Shown: piece by piece, positions 37,310-46,654 of the stretch | Layout: every line of letters starts with the position of its first letter | Numbering within the stretch: the stretch's first letter is position 1 | Assembly: GCA_023300375.1 (NCBI GenBank) | Contig: JALZWO010000044.1 | Location: 1 to 64,000 of the forward strand | Source of the DNA: Granulosicoccus sp. | GTDB taxonomy: Bacteria > Pseudomonadota > Gammaproteobacteria > Granulosicoccales > Granulosicoccaceae | Length of the DNA stretch: 64,000 nucleotides | Direction of reading: 5' to 3' | Made by a program: the position numbers and the translations under genes | The notes under the pieces: generated by a model | Seen by the model: the letters and a program-made list of their open reading frames with translations, nothing else | What the model was told of the DNA's origin: nothing | Database searches by the model: none

Positions 37310-38161
37310 CTAATTTTCGGGTACTGTCTTATTTGATCTCAGCAGCCCTTTTTCAGGCGCAAAAAAGAAACTGACGATAAAAAGTGCTGTGAGAATCACA
37401 ACAATGGTGGGTGCAGGTGCGCTATCAATGTGATAACTGAGCAGAATTCCGCTAAAGCAGGCAAACACGCAAATTAGTATTGACCACCACAGCATGTGCT
37501 CGAATCGATTGCATAGCTGAAAGCTGATGGCTCCCGGAGCTATCAGAACGGCAATGACCAGAATGATACCCACAGCGTCGATCGAAGCCACTATGACCAA
37601 TGACAGCATAGTGAGTAGTCCGTAATGTAGCACTTTGATATTGAGCCCCACCACTCGCGCGTGCTGTGCATCGAAGGCGAAGAGCATAAAATCGCGACGT
37701 TTGAGAATGATCAGTGCAAGAGCAGGTAGTGTTAGGACGGCTGTTAACAGAATGTCTGACCAATTGACTCCGAGCACATCGCCGAATAGGACGTGGTCAA
37801 GATGCAGGTCAGTGTGTATTTTGGTGAACATAGCAACACCCAAAGCAAATAGTCCGCTAAAGACCACGCCCATGACTGTGTCCTCTTTTAAGCGACTGTT
37901 TTCGGTAAGGTAGCCAGTAGACAGGGCGCAGATCATGCCAGAGGCAAAGGCACCCATAATCATCGGTATGCCCAGCAGATAGGCGATGACAATACCGGGT
38001 AGTACAGCGTGCGATATCGCATCGCCCATTAAAGACCAACCTTTGAGTACGAGCAGGCATGACAAAGCGCCGGCGGTTACCGAAACAAGTAGTGAGATTA
38101 TCAGTGCTTGCTGCATGAAATCCAGGGTGAGTGGCTCAAACAGTAAGTTGAGAAAATTCAC
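37310..38161 (-). CDS. sitD: Manganese/zinc-type ABC permease (SitD-like)
   Basis: Membrane subunit of a cluster A-I metal importer, 283 aa, with about eight hydrophobic segments. Family segments include LKGWSLMGDAISHAVLPGI near residue 40 and AIDAVGIILVIAVLIAPGA near 190. The start is GTG overlapping the upstream permease stop as GTGA. It is the last gene of a four-gene minus-strand operon ordered binding protein, ATPase, permease, permease. Confidence 0.9.
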   Translation of the reverse strand: MNFLNLLFEPLTLDFMQQALIISLLVSVTAGALSCLLVLKGWSLMGDAISHAVLPGIVIAYLLGIPMIMGAFASGMICALSTGYLTENSRLKEDTVMGVVFSGLFALGVAMFTKIHTDLHLDHVLFGDVLGVNWSDILLTAVLTLPALALIILKRRDFMLFAFDAQHARVVGLNIKVLHYGLLTMLSLVIVASIDAVGIILVIAVLIAPGAISFQLCNRFEHMLWWSILICVFACFSGILLSYHIDSAPAPTIVVILTALFIVSFFFAPEKGLLRSNKTVPEN

Positions 38162-39054
38162 CGGGTAGCCCCTGATCTTTTCAATTCACGTTCAACTCTA
38201 GATTCTCTAAGTTTTTGGCGTGCCCGGCGTTTGTTGGCAAGCACTCCATGTTTGGGCGCCCAGATAAATGCGGCAAGAAACAGCAGAGTTTGTAGCAATA
38301 CAATAACTGCTCCTGTTGCGCCATCAAGAAAAAAGCTTAAATACGCGCCAACTGCGCTGCTAAAAAATCCCAGTGCCACACTCACTTGTAAAAGCCTGCC
38401 GAAGCGATCAGTTAACAAATAAGCCGTAGCACCTGGTGTCACCACCATAGCGATGACCAGAAATGCGCCCACTGTTTGCAAGGCTGCGACAGTGGCCGCG
38501 CTGAGCAAAGTAAAAAAGAGAATCTTTAAGCGTTTGACTCTCATGCCAATAGAATGTGCATGAGTTTCATCGAAAAAAATCACCATGAAATCCTTCCAGA
38601 ACAACAGAAGGCAGGTGAGTGTTATGAACCCGATAATAGCGAGTTGTAGAGCATCGAAAGGTGTAACGGCCAGGATGTTACCGAAAACAATGGTCTGAAT
38701 GTTGACAGAGGACGGTGCAAGTGAGGCCATAAATAGACCAAGACCAAAGAAGCCGGTAAAGATGAGCCCTATGACAGCGTCATTTCTTAACGCTGTGCGC
38801 TGTGAAATAAACAGCATGGCAGCCGCTGCTAGCCCACCGGAAATAAAAGCACCAAGCGAGTAGGGAATACCCAGCATATAAGCACCAGCGACTCCGGGTA
38901 CTACAGAATGTGATAACGCATCGCCTATGAGTGACCAACCTTTGAGCATCAGGTAGGCACTCAGAAAAGCGCAGATAACACCGACCAGCGCACTTGCCCA
39001 GATCGCGTTGATCATGTAGGTGTAACTAAAGGGCTGGAGCAGAGTCTCAATCAA
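38158..39054 (-). CDS. sitC: Manganese/zinc-type ABC permease (SitC-like)
   Basis: Second membrane subunit, 298 aa from a TTG at 39054 that overlaps the ATPase stop and yields [14 protein letters not shown], a normal family start preceded by a purine-rich AGGAAGAG. The open frame extends to 39132, but that would overlap sitB by 86 bases. Conserved segments: [19 protein letters not shown] near residue 38 and [19 protein letters not shown] near 190. An Arg/Lys-rich tail ends the protein. Confidence 0.88.
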   Translation of the reverse strand: MIETLLQPFSYTYMINAIWASALVGVICAFLSAYLMLKGWSLIGDALSHSVVPGVAGAYMLGIPYSLGAFISGGLAAAAMLFISQRTALRNDAVIGLIFTGFFGLGLFMASLAPSSVNIQTIVFGNILAVTPFDALQLAIIGFITLTCLLLFWKDFMVIFFDETHAHSIGMRVKRLKILFFTLLSAATVAALQTVGAFLVIAMVVTPGATAYLLTDRFGRLLQVSVALGFFSSAVGAYLSFFLDGATGAVIVLLQTLLFLAAFIWAPKHGVLANKRRARQKLRESRVERELKRSGATR

Positions 39055-40051
39055 CGGACTTCTCTTCCTCTTCCCGGACTTCGGCGCTTTTGTTATTGCC
39101 ACCGTCGCTCTTACCGCTTTCGCTATCGCCATAGAGCACGAAAGGGCGCTCGTCGTCGGAGATGACTGTCACTTGGCGTTGGTCATCATCATCATGAAGT
39201 TGAGTGCTATCGAGTACGTGAAATCGCAGTGCACCGCCGAAGGCTTCTTGTAGGTTTTTCTGTGTGAAAACAGTCTCTGTGTTGCCAGCATCGAGCACAC
39301 GATTGTTGACGAGCACGACTTGGTCGCAGAAGTGCGGCACGCTACCAAGGTTATGGGTGGATACCAACATGACACGCCCTTCGTCACGCATTTGCTTGAG
39401 CAGGTCAATGATGGCATCTTCGGTCGCCACATCAACACCGGTAAACGGCTCGTCTAGCAAAATAACTTTACCCTCTTGGGCCAGAGCTCGTGCCAGAAAC
39501 ACGCGCTTTTTCTGACCGCCAGATAATTCGCCGATTTGGCGGTGACGATACTCACTCATATTGACTCTGGCCAGCGCTTGGTCAACCTGTCGCTTGTCTT
39601 CATCACTGGCTCGGCGTAGGAACCCCATATGCCCGTAGCGCCCCATCATGACAACGTCTTCAACCAGGACCGGGAAGTTCCAGTCTACCTCTTCATTTTG
39701 CGGAACGTAAGCTACGGTATTGCGTTCGAGGGCTTTGCCTGTGGCCTGACCCAGCATGGTGATGCCGCCGCTAGCCAGTGGCACTAGCCCCATTAAGGCC
39801 TTGAATAAAGTAGATTTGCCCGACCCATTTACACCGACCAGAGCGCAGATGGTTGATGTTGGAATCGAAAAATTGGCATCGCTCAGAGCGATATTGCCAT
39901 TTCGGTAAATCACACTGACATCGCTGGCACAGATACCACTACCGGGCGCTTCAAGAGCTTGACGCGCGCGTAATGCAATTCTTTCGCCGCGCAGGCTGGC
40001 AGAGTCAAGTGTCTGTACTTGGCTACTGCCGCTGCTCGATGCGGTGTTCAT
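39047..40051 (-). CDS. sitB: Manganese/zinc-type ABC ATPase (SitB-like)
   Basis: ATP-binding subunit of 334 aa. Walker [10 protein letters not shown] is near residue 73, [20 protein letters not shown] near 115 is characteristic of Mn/Zn importers, [15 protein letters not shown] near 175 is the signature and [12 protein letters not shown] the Walker B. About 40 residues precede the domain and about 50 acidic residues follow it (DDDDQRQ to EEEEKSVD), longer than usual. The ATG overlaps the sitA stop (ATGA). Confidence 0.92.
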   Translation of the reverse strand: MNTASSSGSSQVQTLDSASLRGERIALRARQALEAPGSGICASDVSVIYRNGNIALSDANFSIPTSTICALVGVNGSGKSTLFKALMGLVPLASGGITMLGQATGKALERNTVAYVPQNEEVDWNFPVLVEDVVMMGRYGHMGFLRRASDEDKRQVDQALARVNMSEYRHRQIGELSGGQKKRVFLARALAQEGKVILLDEPFTGVDVATEDAIIDLLKQMRDEGRVMLVSTHNLGSVPHFCDQVVLVNNRVLDAGNTETVFTQKNLQEAFGGALRFHVLDSTQLHDDDDQRQVTVISDDERPFVLYGDSESGKSDGGNNKSAEVREEEEKSVD

Positions 40052-40962
40052 CGTTGTTTCTCGAGTCCGTTAAGGATGCCTTGGACAATAGTATTGGTAG
40101 TTACTCGAAGAAGGTCTAGATAAGTTGGGACTGGACCGTCCGCTTTGCTTAGTGAGTCAACATATAACACGCCACCGTAGTGCGAGTTTGTTTCGCGAGC
40201 CACTTGCTGCGCCGGTTTTGGCGATACGGTGCTTTCGCTGAAAACAGCGGCAATTTGGTTTTGTCTGACCGTGTCTATAACACTGCGCACTTGTTGAGGG
40301 GTGCCTTGCGAATCGGCATTAATTGGCCACAGGTACAGCTCCTTCAAACCCAGATCACGCGTTAAATAACTAAAGGCACCTTCACTGGTGACTAGCCAGC
40401 GATGTTCTTCAGTAATAGCGGATAACTGCTCCCGCAAAGGCTCCATGACATCAGCTATTTGCGCTTTATAGCTTTCAGCGTTGGCTCTATAAATGTCAGC
40501 GTTTTTACCGTCGGCATCGCTTAGCGCTTTTTCAATGTTGTCTACATAGATTAACGCATCATTCGGGCTCATCCAGGCGTGAGGATTGGGAAGGCCATCG
40601 TAGGGGCCTGATCCAATACTCATGGGTTCGATACCATCGGTCAGGACTGCACTGGGGACGCCATCGAGACGTTCTAGGAATTTTTCAAACCACAATTCCA
40701 GATTCATTCCGTTCCAAAGAATGAGATCGGCGCCACGTGTGCGACCGATATCTTTGGGAGTGGGCTGATAGTTGTGGATTTCAGCACCGGGTTTAGTGAT
40801 GGACACGATCTCAGCTGCATCGCCTGCCACGTTGCTGGCCATGTCTGCCAGGATGGTGAAGCTGGTGACGACCTTGAGTTTGTCAGCAGCAAAGGCGCTC
40901 TGAGATAGAAATACAGGGACTAAACCCAATAATACCGTGCACGCACACAAGAACCTCTTCAC
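40048..40962 (-). CDS. sitA: Periplasmic manganese/zinc binding protein (SitA-like)
   Basis: Cluster A-I metal-binding protein, 304 aa, with a Sec signal peptide ending near residue 25 (SAFA). The four metal ligands of this group appear to be present: His in GAEIHNYQP near residue 62, His in NPHAWMSP near 128, Glu in TSEGAFSYL near 194 and Asp in YVDSLSKAD near 269. There is no His-rich loop, which favours Mn over Zn, as does the adjacent mntR. The start is GTG with GGGGAG upstream. Confidence 0.9.
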   Translation of the reverse strand: MKRFLCACTVLLGLVPVFLSQSAFAADKLKVVTSFTILADMASNVAGDAAEIVSITKPGAEIHNYQPTPKDIGRTRGADLILWNGMNLELWFEKFLERLDGVPSAVLTDGIEPMSIGSGPYDGLPNPHAWMSPNDALIYVDNIEKALSDADGKNADIYRANAESYKAQIADVMEPLREQLSAITEEHRWLVTSEGAFSYLTRDLGLKELYLWPINADSQGTPQQVRSVIDTVRQNQIAAVFSESTVSPKPAQQVARETNSHYGGVLYVDSLSKADGPVPTYLDLLRVTTNTIVQGILNGLEKQR

Positions 40963-40977
40963 TTGTCTCCCCTAATG

Positions 40978-40992
40978 TTAGCCTAGGCTTAG
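40978..40992. promoter_or_regulatory. Candidate MntR operator (TTAGCCTAGGCTTAG)
   Basis: A perfect 10-bp palindrome AGCCTAGGCT (40980-40989) flanked by TT and TAG lies in the 110-base gap between sitA and mntR, 17 bases before the sitA start. It resembles DtxR-family operators such as TTAGGnTAnCCTAA. A possible sitA promoter (TTGTAT, 16 bases, TAAACT on the minus strand) places it near the transcription start. Binding by the neighbouring MntR is inferred. Confidence 0.5.
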
Positions 40993-41072
40993 TTTATATC
41001 GTTCGAATAAAAATACAAGATCATGGCATAATATATTTGTGTCTATTAATTCGAATTTATTGACCAGTATTT

Positions 41073-41534
41073 ATGGGTTCTAAAGCAACAGAGGCAAAAC
41101 CTAGTCGCCCATTGCAAGATGCGGACGTGCAGGCGGAGGCATTCGCCGTGGTGCGTCAAGCGCACCTCATGGAGACCACTGAGGATTACGTGGAGCTGAT
41201 CGACGATCTCATCAGTTCGCAAGGTGAGGCTCGGTTAGTAGAGGTGGCTGAGCGATTGGGGATATCTCAGCCCAGTGCCAGCAAAACTATTTCTCGTTTA
41301 CAACGTGAAGGCTTTGTCACTAGCGAGCCCTACAGGTCTATATTTTTAACGCCAAAGGGTCGGACGCTGGCAGCTACCGTACGCGCACGTCACGATCTTG
41401 TTTATCGATTTCTGCGATGCATTGGCGTCAGTGAAGAGATTGCTAAAATTGACTCTGAAGGTGTTGAGCATCATGTCTCGCAAGAAACTCTGGATGCCTT
41501 CCAGCGAATTATTAATAATCAGGAAGCCGAATGA
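41073..41534 (+). CDS. mntR: MntR, manganese-dependent transcriptional repressor
   Basis: DtxR/MntR-family regulator of 153 aa, like the E. coli MntR. The winged helix has [20 protein letters not shown] near residue 52 and [18 protein letters not shown] near 82; metal-binding positions include the early METTEDY Glu/Asp segment and the C-terminal EGVEHHVS near 129. It is divergent from sitABCD and probably represses it when Mn2+ is ample. Its stop overlaps the pyrC ATG (ATGA). Confidence 0.93.
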   Translation: MGSKATEAKPSRPLQDADVQAEAFAVVRQAHLMETTEDYVELIDDLISSQGEARLVEVAERLGISQPSASKTISRLQREGFVTSEPYRSIFLTPKGRTLAATVRARHDLVYRFLRCIGVSEEIAKIDSEGVEHHVSQETLDAFQRIINNQEAE

Positions 41535-42562
41535 AGCTAACCTTACGACGTCCCGATGACTGGCATTTGCATTTGCGAGACAACGACATGCTCACCGCTG
41601 TTGCCGGGGTAAGTGCTGCGCGCTTTGCACGTGCTTTGATCATGCCTAACTTGGTGCCGCCAGTGGTGGCTCGCGCCGATGCTATCGCCTACCGCACACG
41701 CATAATGCAGGCTGTGGGTGGCGCAAGTTTTACGCCTTACATGAGTCTATACCTCACCGAAAACACGCAGCCCAGCGAGGTGGTGCAAGCGGCTAAAGAT
41801 GGCACTGTATTGGCGGTTAAGTTATACCCAGCGGGAGCTACGACTAACTCAGCCTCGGGTGTGGCCGATCTTTCGAAAGTCATGCCGGTACTGGAAGCTA
41901 TGGCGCAAAACAACATTGTTCTTTGTGTTCATGGAGAGGTCACCCATGCAGAGGTTGATATCTTTGATCGGGAAGCACAGTTTATAGATACCGTGCTCGA
42001 CCCTCTGAGGTCGCAATTACCTGAGCTTCGAATCGTCATGGAACACATAACAACGCGACAGGCAGCGGAATATGTAACCAGTAGCGCGGGCAATCTGGCG
42101 GCTAGCATTACCACCCATCACTTGATGATCAATCGTAACCATATGCTGGCAGGTGGTATCAGGCCGCATTATTATTGCTTGCCTATCGTGAAGCGCGAAT
42201 CCCATCGGGAAGCACTGCTTGCGGTAGCAACCTCAGGTGATCCACGCTTTTTTCTAGGTACTGATAGCGCGCCACACACTAAGAACACCAAGCTCAGCGA
42301 ATGTGGTTGTGCTGGTGTATTCAATGCTGCGAACACGATGGAGTGTTTGGCAAGCTTGTTTGAAGAGCAAGATGCTCTGGAGATGCTAGAAGGTTTTACC
42401 TCTGTGAATGGTGCTAATTGGTACGGTCTTGCGCTCAATGAAGAAACCATTACGTTGGAAAAACGTGATGAGCCTATGTCGGTTCCCGAGCCCATTGTCA
42501 TCGGTGATGACGTCGTTGTACCCTTCGATCCTGCACGGCCTATTTACTGGCATCAGATTTAG
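41531..42562 (+). CDS. pyrC: Dihydroorotase (type II)
   Basis: Zinc enzyme of pyrimidine synthesis, converting carbamoyl-aspartate to dihydroorotate; 343 aa, as in E. coli. Visible: the DWHLHLRD zinc motif near residue 10, the carbamylated Lys in [16 protein letters not shown] near 96, CVHGEV near 136, ITTHHLM near 175 and GTDSAPH near 247. It overlaps mntR and is followed after 35 bases by the pyrE gene. Confidence 0.97.
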   Translation: MKLTLRRPDDWHLHLRDNDMLTAVAGVSAARFARALIMPNLVPPVVARADAIAYRTRIMQAVGGASFTPYMSLYLTENTQPSEVVQAAKDGTVLAVKLYPAGATTNSASGVADLSKVMPVLEAMAQNNIVLCVHGEVTHAEVDIFDREAQFIDTVLDPLRSQLPELRIVMEHITTRQAAEYVTSSAGNLAASITTHHLMINRNHMLAGGIRPHYYCLPIVKRESHREALLAVATSGDPRFFLGTDSAPHTKNTKLSECGCAGVFNAANTMECLASLFEEQDALEMLEGFTSVNGANWYGLALNEETITLEKRDEPMSVPEPIVIGDDVVVPFDPARPIYWHQI

Positions 42563-42597
42563 CCTAACAATTAATTGACTGACAAATACTCTTACCT

Positions 42598-43293
42598 ATG
42601 TTTACATCGCCTTACGCAAGCCCAGAAGAGATGGCTAGTCTGACAGCTCGCATGTTGTTGGAAATACAAGCCGTACACTTTCGTACAGACGAGCCTTACA
42701 TCTTTACGTCAGGCTTAGCCAGCCCGGTTTATATCGATTGCCGGAAACTCATTTCCTACCCGCGTATACGTTCCACGCTCATGGATTTCGCCGTTTCAAA
42801 CTTAGTGCGAAATGTCGGGTATGAGTCGTTCGATGCAGTCGCAGGTGGGGAAACAGCTGGCATTCCATTTGCTGCATGGATTGCCGAACGTATGCAGCTA
42901 CCGATGCAATATGTGCGAAAAAAACCAAAAGGCTTTGGCCGCGATGCACGTATAGAAGGCGATATTTCAGAAGGTCAGAGAGTGCTGTTGGTTGAAGATC
43001 TAACTACAGATGGCGGTTCGAAATTGAGCTTTGCGCAAGCCATACGAGATGCGGGTGCAATATGCGACCATACGTTAGTCGTGTTCTATTACGATATCTT
43101 CAAACAGACCCCAGAGAATCTTGATAAGGCGGGTTTGCAATTGCATTACTTGGCTACGTGGTGGGATGTATTGGCCGAATCACGTAAGCAAGGGCATTTT
43201 AGTGATGAGACACATACGCAGGTTGAGGCATTTTTAAATGATCCTTTGGCTTGGTCTGAGGCGAATGGTGGGAAGTACGTGCCTAAGTCGTAG
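42598..43293 (+). CDS. pyrE: Orotate phosphoribosyltransferase
   Basis: Transfers phosphoribose from PRPP to orotate to make OMP; 231 aa. The PRPP loop is [14 protein letters not shown] near residue 130, with PIYIDCRK-like and [14 protein letters not shown] segments upstream and [13 protein letters not shown] near 104. The C-terminal part is somewhat longer than in E. coli PyrE and resembles alphaproteobacterial forms. It sits 35 bases after pyrC, two steps apart in the same pathway. Confidence 0.92.
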   Translation: MFTSPYASPEEMASLTARMLLEIQAVHFRTDEPYIFTSGLASPVYIDCRKLISYPRIRSTLMDFAVSNLVRNVGYESFDAVAGGETAGIPFAAWIAERMQLPMQYVRKKPKGFGRDARIEGDISEGQRVLLVEDLTTDGGSKLSFAQAIRDAGAICDHTLVVFYYDIFKQTPENLDKAGLQLHYLATWWDVLAESRKQGHFSDETHTQVEAFLNDPLAWSEANGGKYVPKS

Positions 43294-43329
43294 CTGGCCA
43301 ACCGTAGACTTAATTTGCACAGACAAAAC

Positions 43330-43354
43330 AAAGGATCTGAATTACAGATCCTTT
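43330..43354. terminator. Bidirectional terminator between pyrE and the flavin oxidoreductase gene
   Basis: A perfect 10-bp stem AAAGGATCTG / CAGATCCTTT encloses a 5-base loop. On the minus strand it is followed by a T-rich tract. The stop codon of the minus-strand oxidoreductase gene (43342-43344) lies inside the loop, so the last codons of that gene form one arm of the hairpin. Confidence 0.8.
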
Positions 43355-45387
43355 GCTAAACGCAGAGCGTCGTAAATAGCTGCATGTGTGTTTCTGGCAC
43401 TAACGGCGTCACCAATTCGGAACAGTTGAAACTTGCCACTTTGGTTTCGAACTCTGGTTTGTGGCACGCCATCAATAAGCGCTTCATAGTCCACAGCACC
43501 TTCGTTGCTACTGAGTGGTTTTAGCTGATGATAAAGATCGTCAAGCGGCATCGTGCCGTAGTTGACTAGAACTTGATCGTACTCTGCTTCGTGGGTATGT
43601 TTGCTGTAGTCAGTGCCTATTGTTGTGGTGAGACTATTGCCCTTGCGTTCAACCGCGAGAAGGCGACGAGTAACGGTAAATTTGACAGTTTTATCTTGAA
43701 GTGCACGCAGGTAAGGCGTTAGATTCATGGCCATGATTTCTGGCGAAAACGTGCGATCAGGTGTCATGATCTCAACCACCGAACCCGCATTGGCTGCAAC
43801 CTCGGCTGCCTGCAGTGCAGGGTGATCGCCACTCTCATCGTAAATCAGTATCCGTTCAGCTGGTTTGATATCGCCGGTTATCATGTCCCAACAAGAATCA
43901 ACAAGTTTGACGTCTTGCCCGGTTTCAAACAGTTGTAGATTGGGTAAGCCGCCGGTGGCAACGATAACCACATCGCTGTTCATACCGATCACATCATCTA
44001 GCTCGGCATAGTGATTGAACTGGAAGCTGACACCTTTACCCAGGCATTGAGTTTCACGCCAATCAATGATTGATTGCATTTCTGCTCGCCTTGGATTCAT
44101 AGCGCTGATTCTTATTTGACCGCCTGCGTGAGGCTGCGCCTCAAACACAGTGACAGAATGTCCGCGCTCGGCGCATACCCGGGCGGCCTCCATGCCAGCT
44201 GGGCCTGCGCCGATGATCAGCACGTTTCTTTGTGTTGCCGCCTTTGGTATGTCGTGAGGCATAGTGAGCTCTCGGCCCGTTGCTGCGTTGTGAATACACA
44301 GCGCTTCGCCACCTTGATAGATTCGATCGAGACAATAGGTGGCGCCAACACAGGGGCGTATTTCAGCTTCGCGCCCTTGGGTGATTTTTCTGACAATGTG
44401 TGGATCCGCCATGTGGGCACGGGTCATTCCCACCATATCGAGCAGGCCACTTTTTATCGCGTGACGAGCGGTTGCCACGTCAGCGATTCGCGCTGCATGA
44501 AAGGTTGGCATGCCTGTCAATTTGCGGACTTCGCCAGCGAAGTCTAGGTGCGGGGCACTAGGTGCTCCCTGCATGGGAATGAGATCTGACATGGCAGGAT
44601 CGGTGTGAATACGTCCTCGCACAACATTCAAAAAATCCAGTTGTCCAGACTCTGCCAGCTTTTCTGAAATTTTTAGGCCGTCAGCAGCCGTGATGCCACC
44701 TTTTTGCGCCTCGTCAGCGGTGAATCTAAAACCCACAATAAAGTCATCGCCCACGCGCTTGCGTATCGCCGCGAGCACATCCATAGGAAAACGCATGCGA
44801 TTTTCCAGTGTGTCTGCGCCATATGGTCCAGTCAGATCATTGGTAAGAGGTGACCAGAATTGATCAAGTAAGTGGCCGTAAACCTGTAACTCAAGGCCAT
44901 CCATACCACCAGCTTGCATGCGTTCAGCAGCATCAGCAAAATCATTAATGATGCGTTCGATGTCCCAGTCCTCGATGAGTTTTGGGAATGCTCTGTGAGC
45001 GGGCTCGCGATGTTTTGACGACGATACCGATGGCAACCAATTGCCTTTGTTCCAATTGGTGCGCCGACCCAAATGGGTTAGTTGAATCATCACAGCACAA
45101 CCGTGTTCGTGACAGCTATCGGTTAGGTTCTGTATGTAGGGCGTTACATCATCTGAGTAGGCCAGTACATTGTTGAACACCGGTGGGCTGTCTTTGGATA
45201 CCGCCGCTGATCCTGCTGTCATAGCCAGCGCTACACCCGCTTTGGCGCGTTCTTCGTGATAGGCGCGATAGCGTTCCTTAGGCATGCCATCAACGGGGTA
45301 AGCCGGTTCATGAGCAGTCGTCATGATACGGTTTTTGAGAATTAGATTGTTTAGGGTATAAGGTTGTAGTAGAGGATCTGTAGTCAT
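43342..45387 (-). CDS. NADH:flavin oxidoreductase (N-methylproline demethylase / dienoyl-CoA reductase type)
   Basis: A 681 aa two-part flavoprotein: an FMN TIM barrel (about 1-370) and a FAD/NAD(P) module starting at VLIIGAGPAGMEAARV near residue 388. The cluster segment reads RPCVGATYCLDRIY then ALCIHNA, so the C-x2-C-x3-C-x11-C pattern of 2,4-dienoyl-CoA reductase is changed to C-x5-C with an Ala in place of one Cys. This form resembles stachydrine-pathway N-methylproline demethylases as I recall them. The exact substrate is inferred. It is divergent from an M20 amidohydrolase. Confidence 0.82.
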   Translation of the reverse strand: MTTDPLLQPYTLNNLILKNRIMTTAHEPAYPVDGMPKERYRAYHEERAKAGVALAMTAGSAAVSKDSPPVFNNVLAYSDDVTPYIQNLTDSCHEHGCAVMIQLTHLGRRTNWNKGNWLPSVSSSKHREPAHRAFPKLIEDWDIERIINDFADAAERMQAGGMDGLELQVYGHLLDQFWSPLTNDLTGPYGADTLENRMRFPMDVLAAIRKRVGDDFIVGFRFTADEAQKGGITAADGLKISEKLAESGQLDFLNVVRGRIHTDPAMSDLIPMQGAPSAPHLDFAGEVRKLTGMPTFHAARIADVATARHAIKSGLLDMVGMTRAHMADPHIVRKITQGREAEIRPCVGATYCLDRIYQGGEALCIHNAATGRELTMPHDIPKAATQRNVLIIGAGPAGMEAARVCAERGHSVTVFEAQPHAGGQIRISAMNPRRAEMQSIIDWRETQCLGKGVSFQFNHYAELDDVIGMNSDVVIVATGGLPNLQLFETGQDVKLVDSCWDMITGDIKPAERILIYDESGDHPALQAAEVAANAGSVVEIMTPDRTFSPEIMAMNLTPYLRALQDKTVKFTVTRRLLAVERKGNSLTTTIGTDYSKHTHEAEYDQVLVNYGTMPLDDLYHQLKPLSSNEGAVDYEALIDGVPQTRVRNQSGKFQLFRIGDAVSARNTHAAIYDALRLAKDL

Positions 45388-45459
45388 GGTCCGATATTAG
45401 CATCACAGCTGTGAGTTAGACTATCGTTGATGATCAGTCGCATAGGGATATTTTTGAAC

Positions 45460-46644
45460 ATGAAAACAAATGATCCACTGGATAACCAACTACCCGAGGT
45501 TATTGGCTGGCGACGACACCTACACCAACACCCAGAATTGGGTTATGAGGTTCAACAAACCGCCGCATTCGTTGCGAACAAACTGCGTGAATTTGGTGCA
45601 GACGAAATTGTTGAAGGCATTGGTCAAACGGGTGTTGTCGGTGTCATCAAAGGACGAGGTAGCCGCTCTGGTAAGGTGATTGGCTTGCGAGCAGACATGG
45701 ATGCTTTACCCATTGTGGAGGCTAGTGGCGCGCAATGGAGCTCAACGGTTGATGGTCATATGCACGCCTGTGGCCACGATGGCCATACAGCTATGCTTCT
45801 GGGGGCGGCACAGTCATTGTGTGCTTCACGTGAGTTCGATGGTTCAGTAGCCGTCATCTTTCAACCAGCGGAAGAGGGTGGTGGTGGTGGTCTTGCCATG
45901 GTGGAGGACGGAATGATGGAGCGTTTTGGCATCCACGAGGTGTACGGGATGCACAACATGCCGAATTTGCCTGTCGGTGAATTTTCAATTTGTCCAGGCC
46001 CCATCATGGCTTGCGCGGATGAATTCGATATTGTTGTTGAAGGGTTGGGTGGGCATGCTGCTATGCCACATGTGTGTACCGATAGCGTAGTGGTAGCCTC
46101 GCATATTGTGCTTGCCTTGCAAAGTGTCGTTTCTCGTAACGTCAGGCCCACTGATCCATTGGTTATTTCTGTCACCACGATGGAAGTAGAAGGCAATGCT
46201 TACAACGTGATTCCTCAGACGGTAAGAATGCGCGGTACGCTTCGTGCGTTCGATGAGACGGTTAGGGTGGAGGCGAAACAACGGGTTATTGATATTGCAA
46301 AGCACACGGCCGCAGTTTTTAATGCCACCGCAGATATAGACTACCGTGATGGCTACCCGCCCACCGTCAATCATGATAAGCAAACGCAGTTTGTTGTAGA
46401 GGTTGCTCGTAATCTGGTAGGTGATGACAAGGTGGAAGACAACAAAACCCCTGTGATGGGTGCTGAAGATTTTTCGTACATGCTTATTGAAAGACCTGGT
46501 GCTTTTATCTTTTTAGGCAATGGGGACACAGCAGGTTTGCATCACCCTGAGTATGATTTCAATGACGATGCTATAAGCTACGGGTGCAATTACTGGACTC
46601 AGTTAGTCTCTGCGGCATTGCCGCTTGATCACGATCACTCGTGA
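45460..46644 (+). CDS. M20 family amidohydrolase (hippurate hydrolase/IAA-amino acid hydrolase type)
   Basis: Metal-dependent amidohydrolase of 394 aa that removes an acyl group from an N-acyl amino acid. Typical marks: WRRHLHQHPELGYE near residue 17, GLRADMDALPI near 76, the metal motif MHACGHDGHTAMLLGAA near 99, FQPAEEGGGGG near 132 and MGAEDFSYM near 332. ATG 45460 with an upstream GGGA is preferred to TTG/ATG at 45427-45430. The antiporter gene follows after 10 bases. Confidence 0.93.
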   Translation: MKTNDPLDNQLPEVIGWRRHLHQHPELGYEVQQTAAFVANKLREFGADEIVEGIGQTGVVGVIKGRGSRSGKVIGLRADMDALPIVEASGAQWSSTVDGHMHACGHDGHTAMLLGAAQSLCASREFDGSVAVIFQPAEEGGGGGLAMVEDGMMERFGIHEVYGMHNMPNLPVGEFSICPGPIMACADEFDIVVEGLGGHAAMPHVCTDSVVVASHIVLALQSVVSRNVRPTDPLVISVTTMEVEGNAYNVIPQTVRMRGTLRAFDETVRVEAKQRVIDIAKHTAAVFNATADIDYRDGYPPTVNHDKQTQFVVEVARNLVGDDKVEDNKTPVMGAEDFSYMLIERPGAFIFLGNGDTAGLHHPEYDFNDDAISYGCNYWTQLVSAALPLDHDHS

Positions 46645-46654
46645 GCCATAGCTG

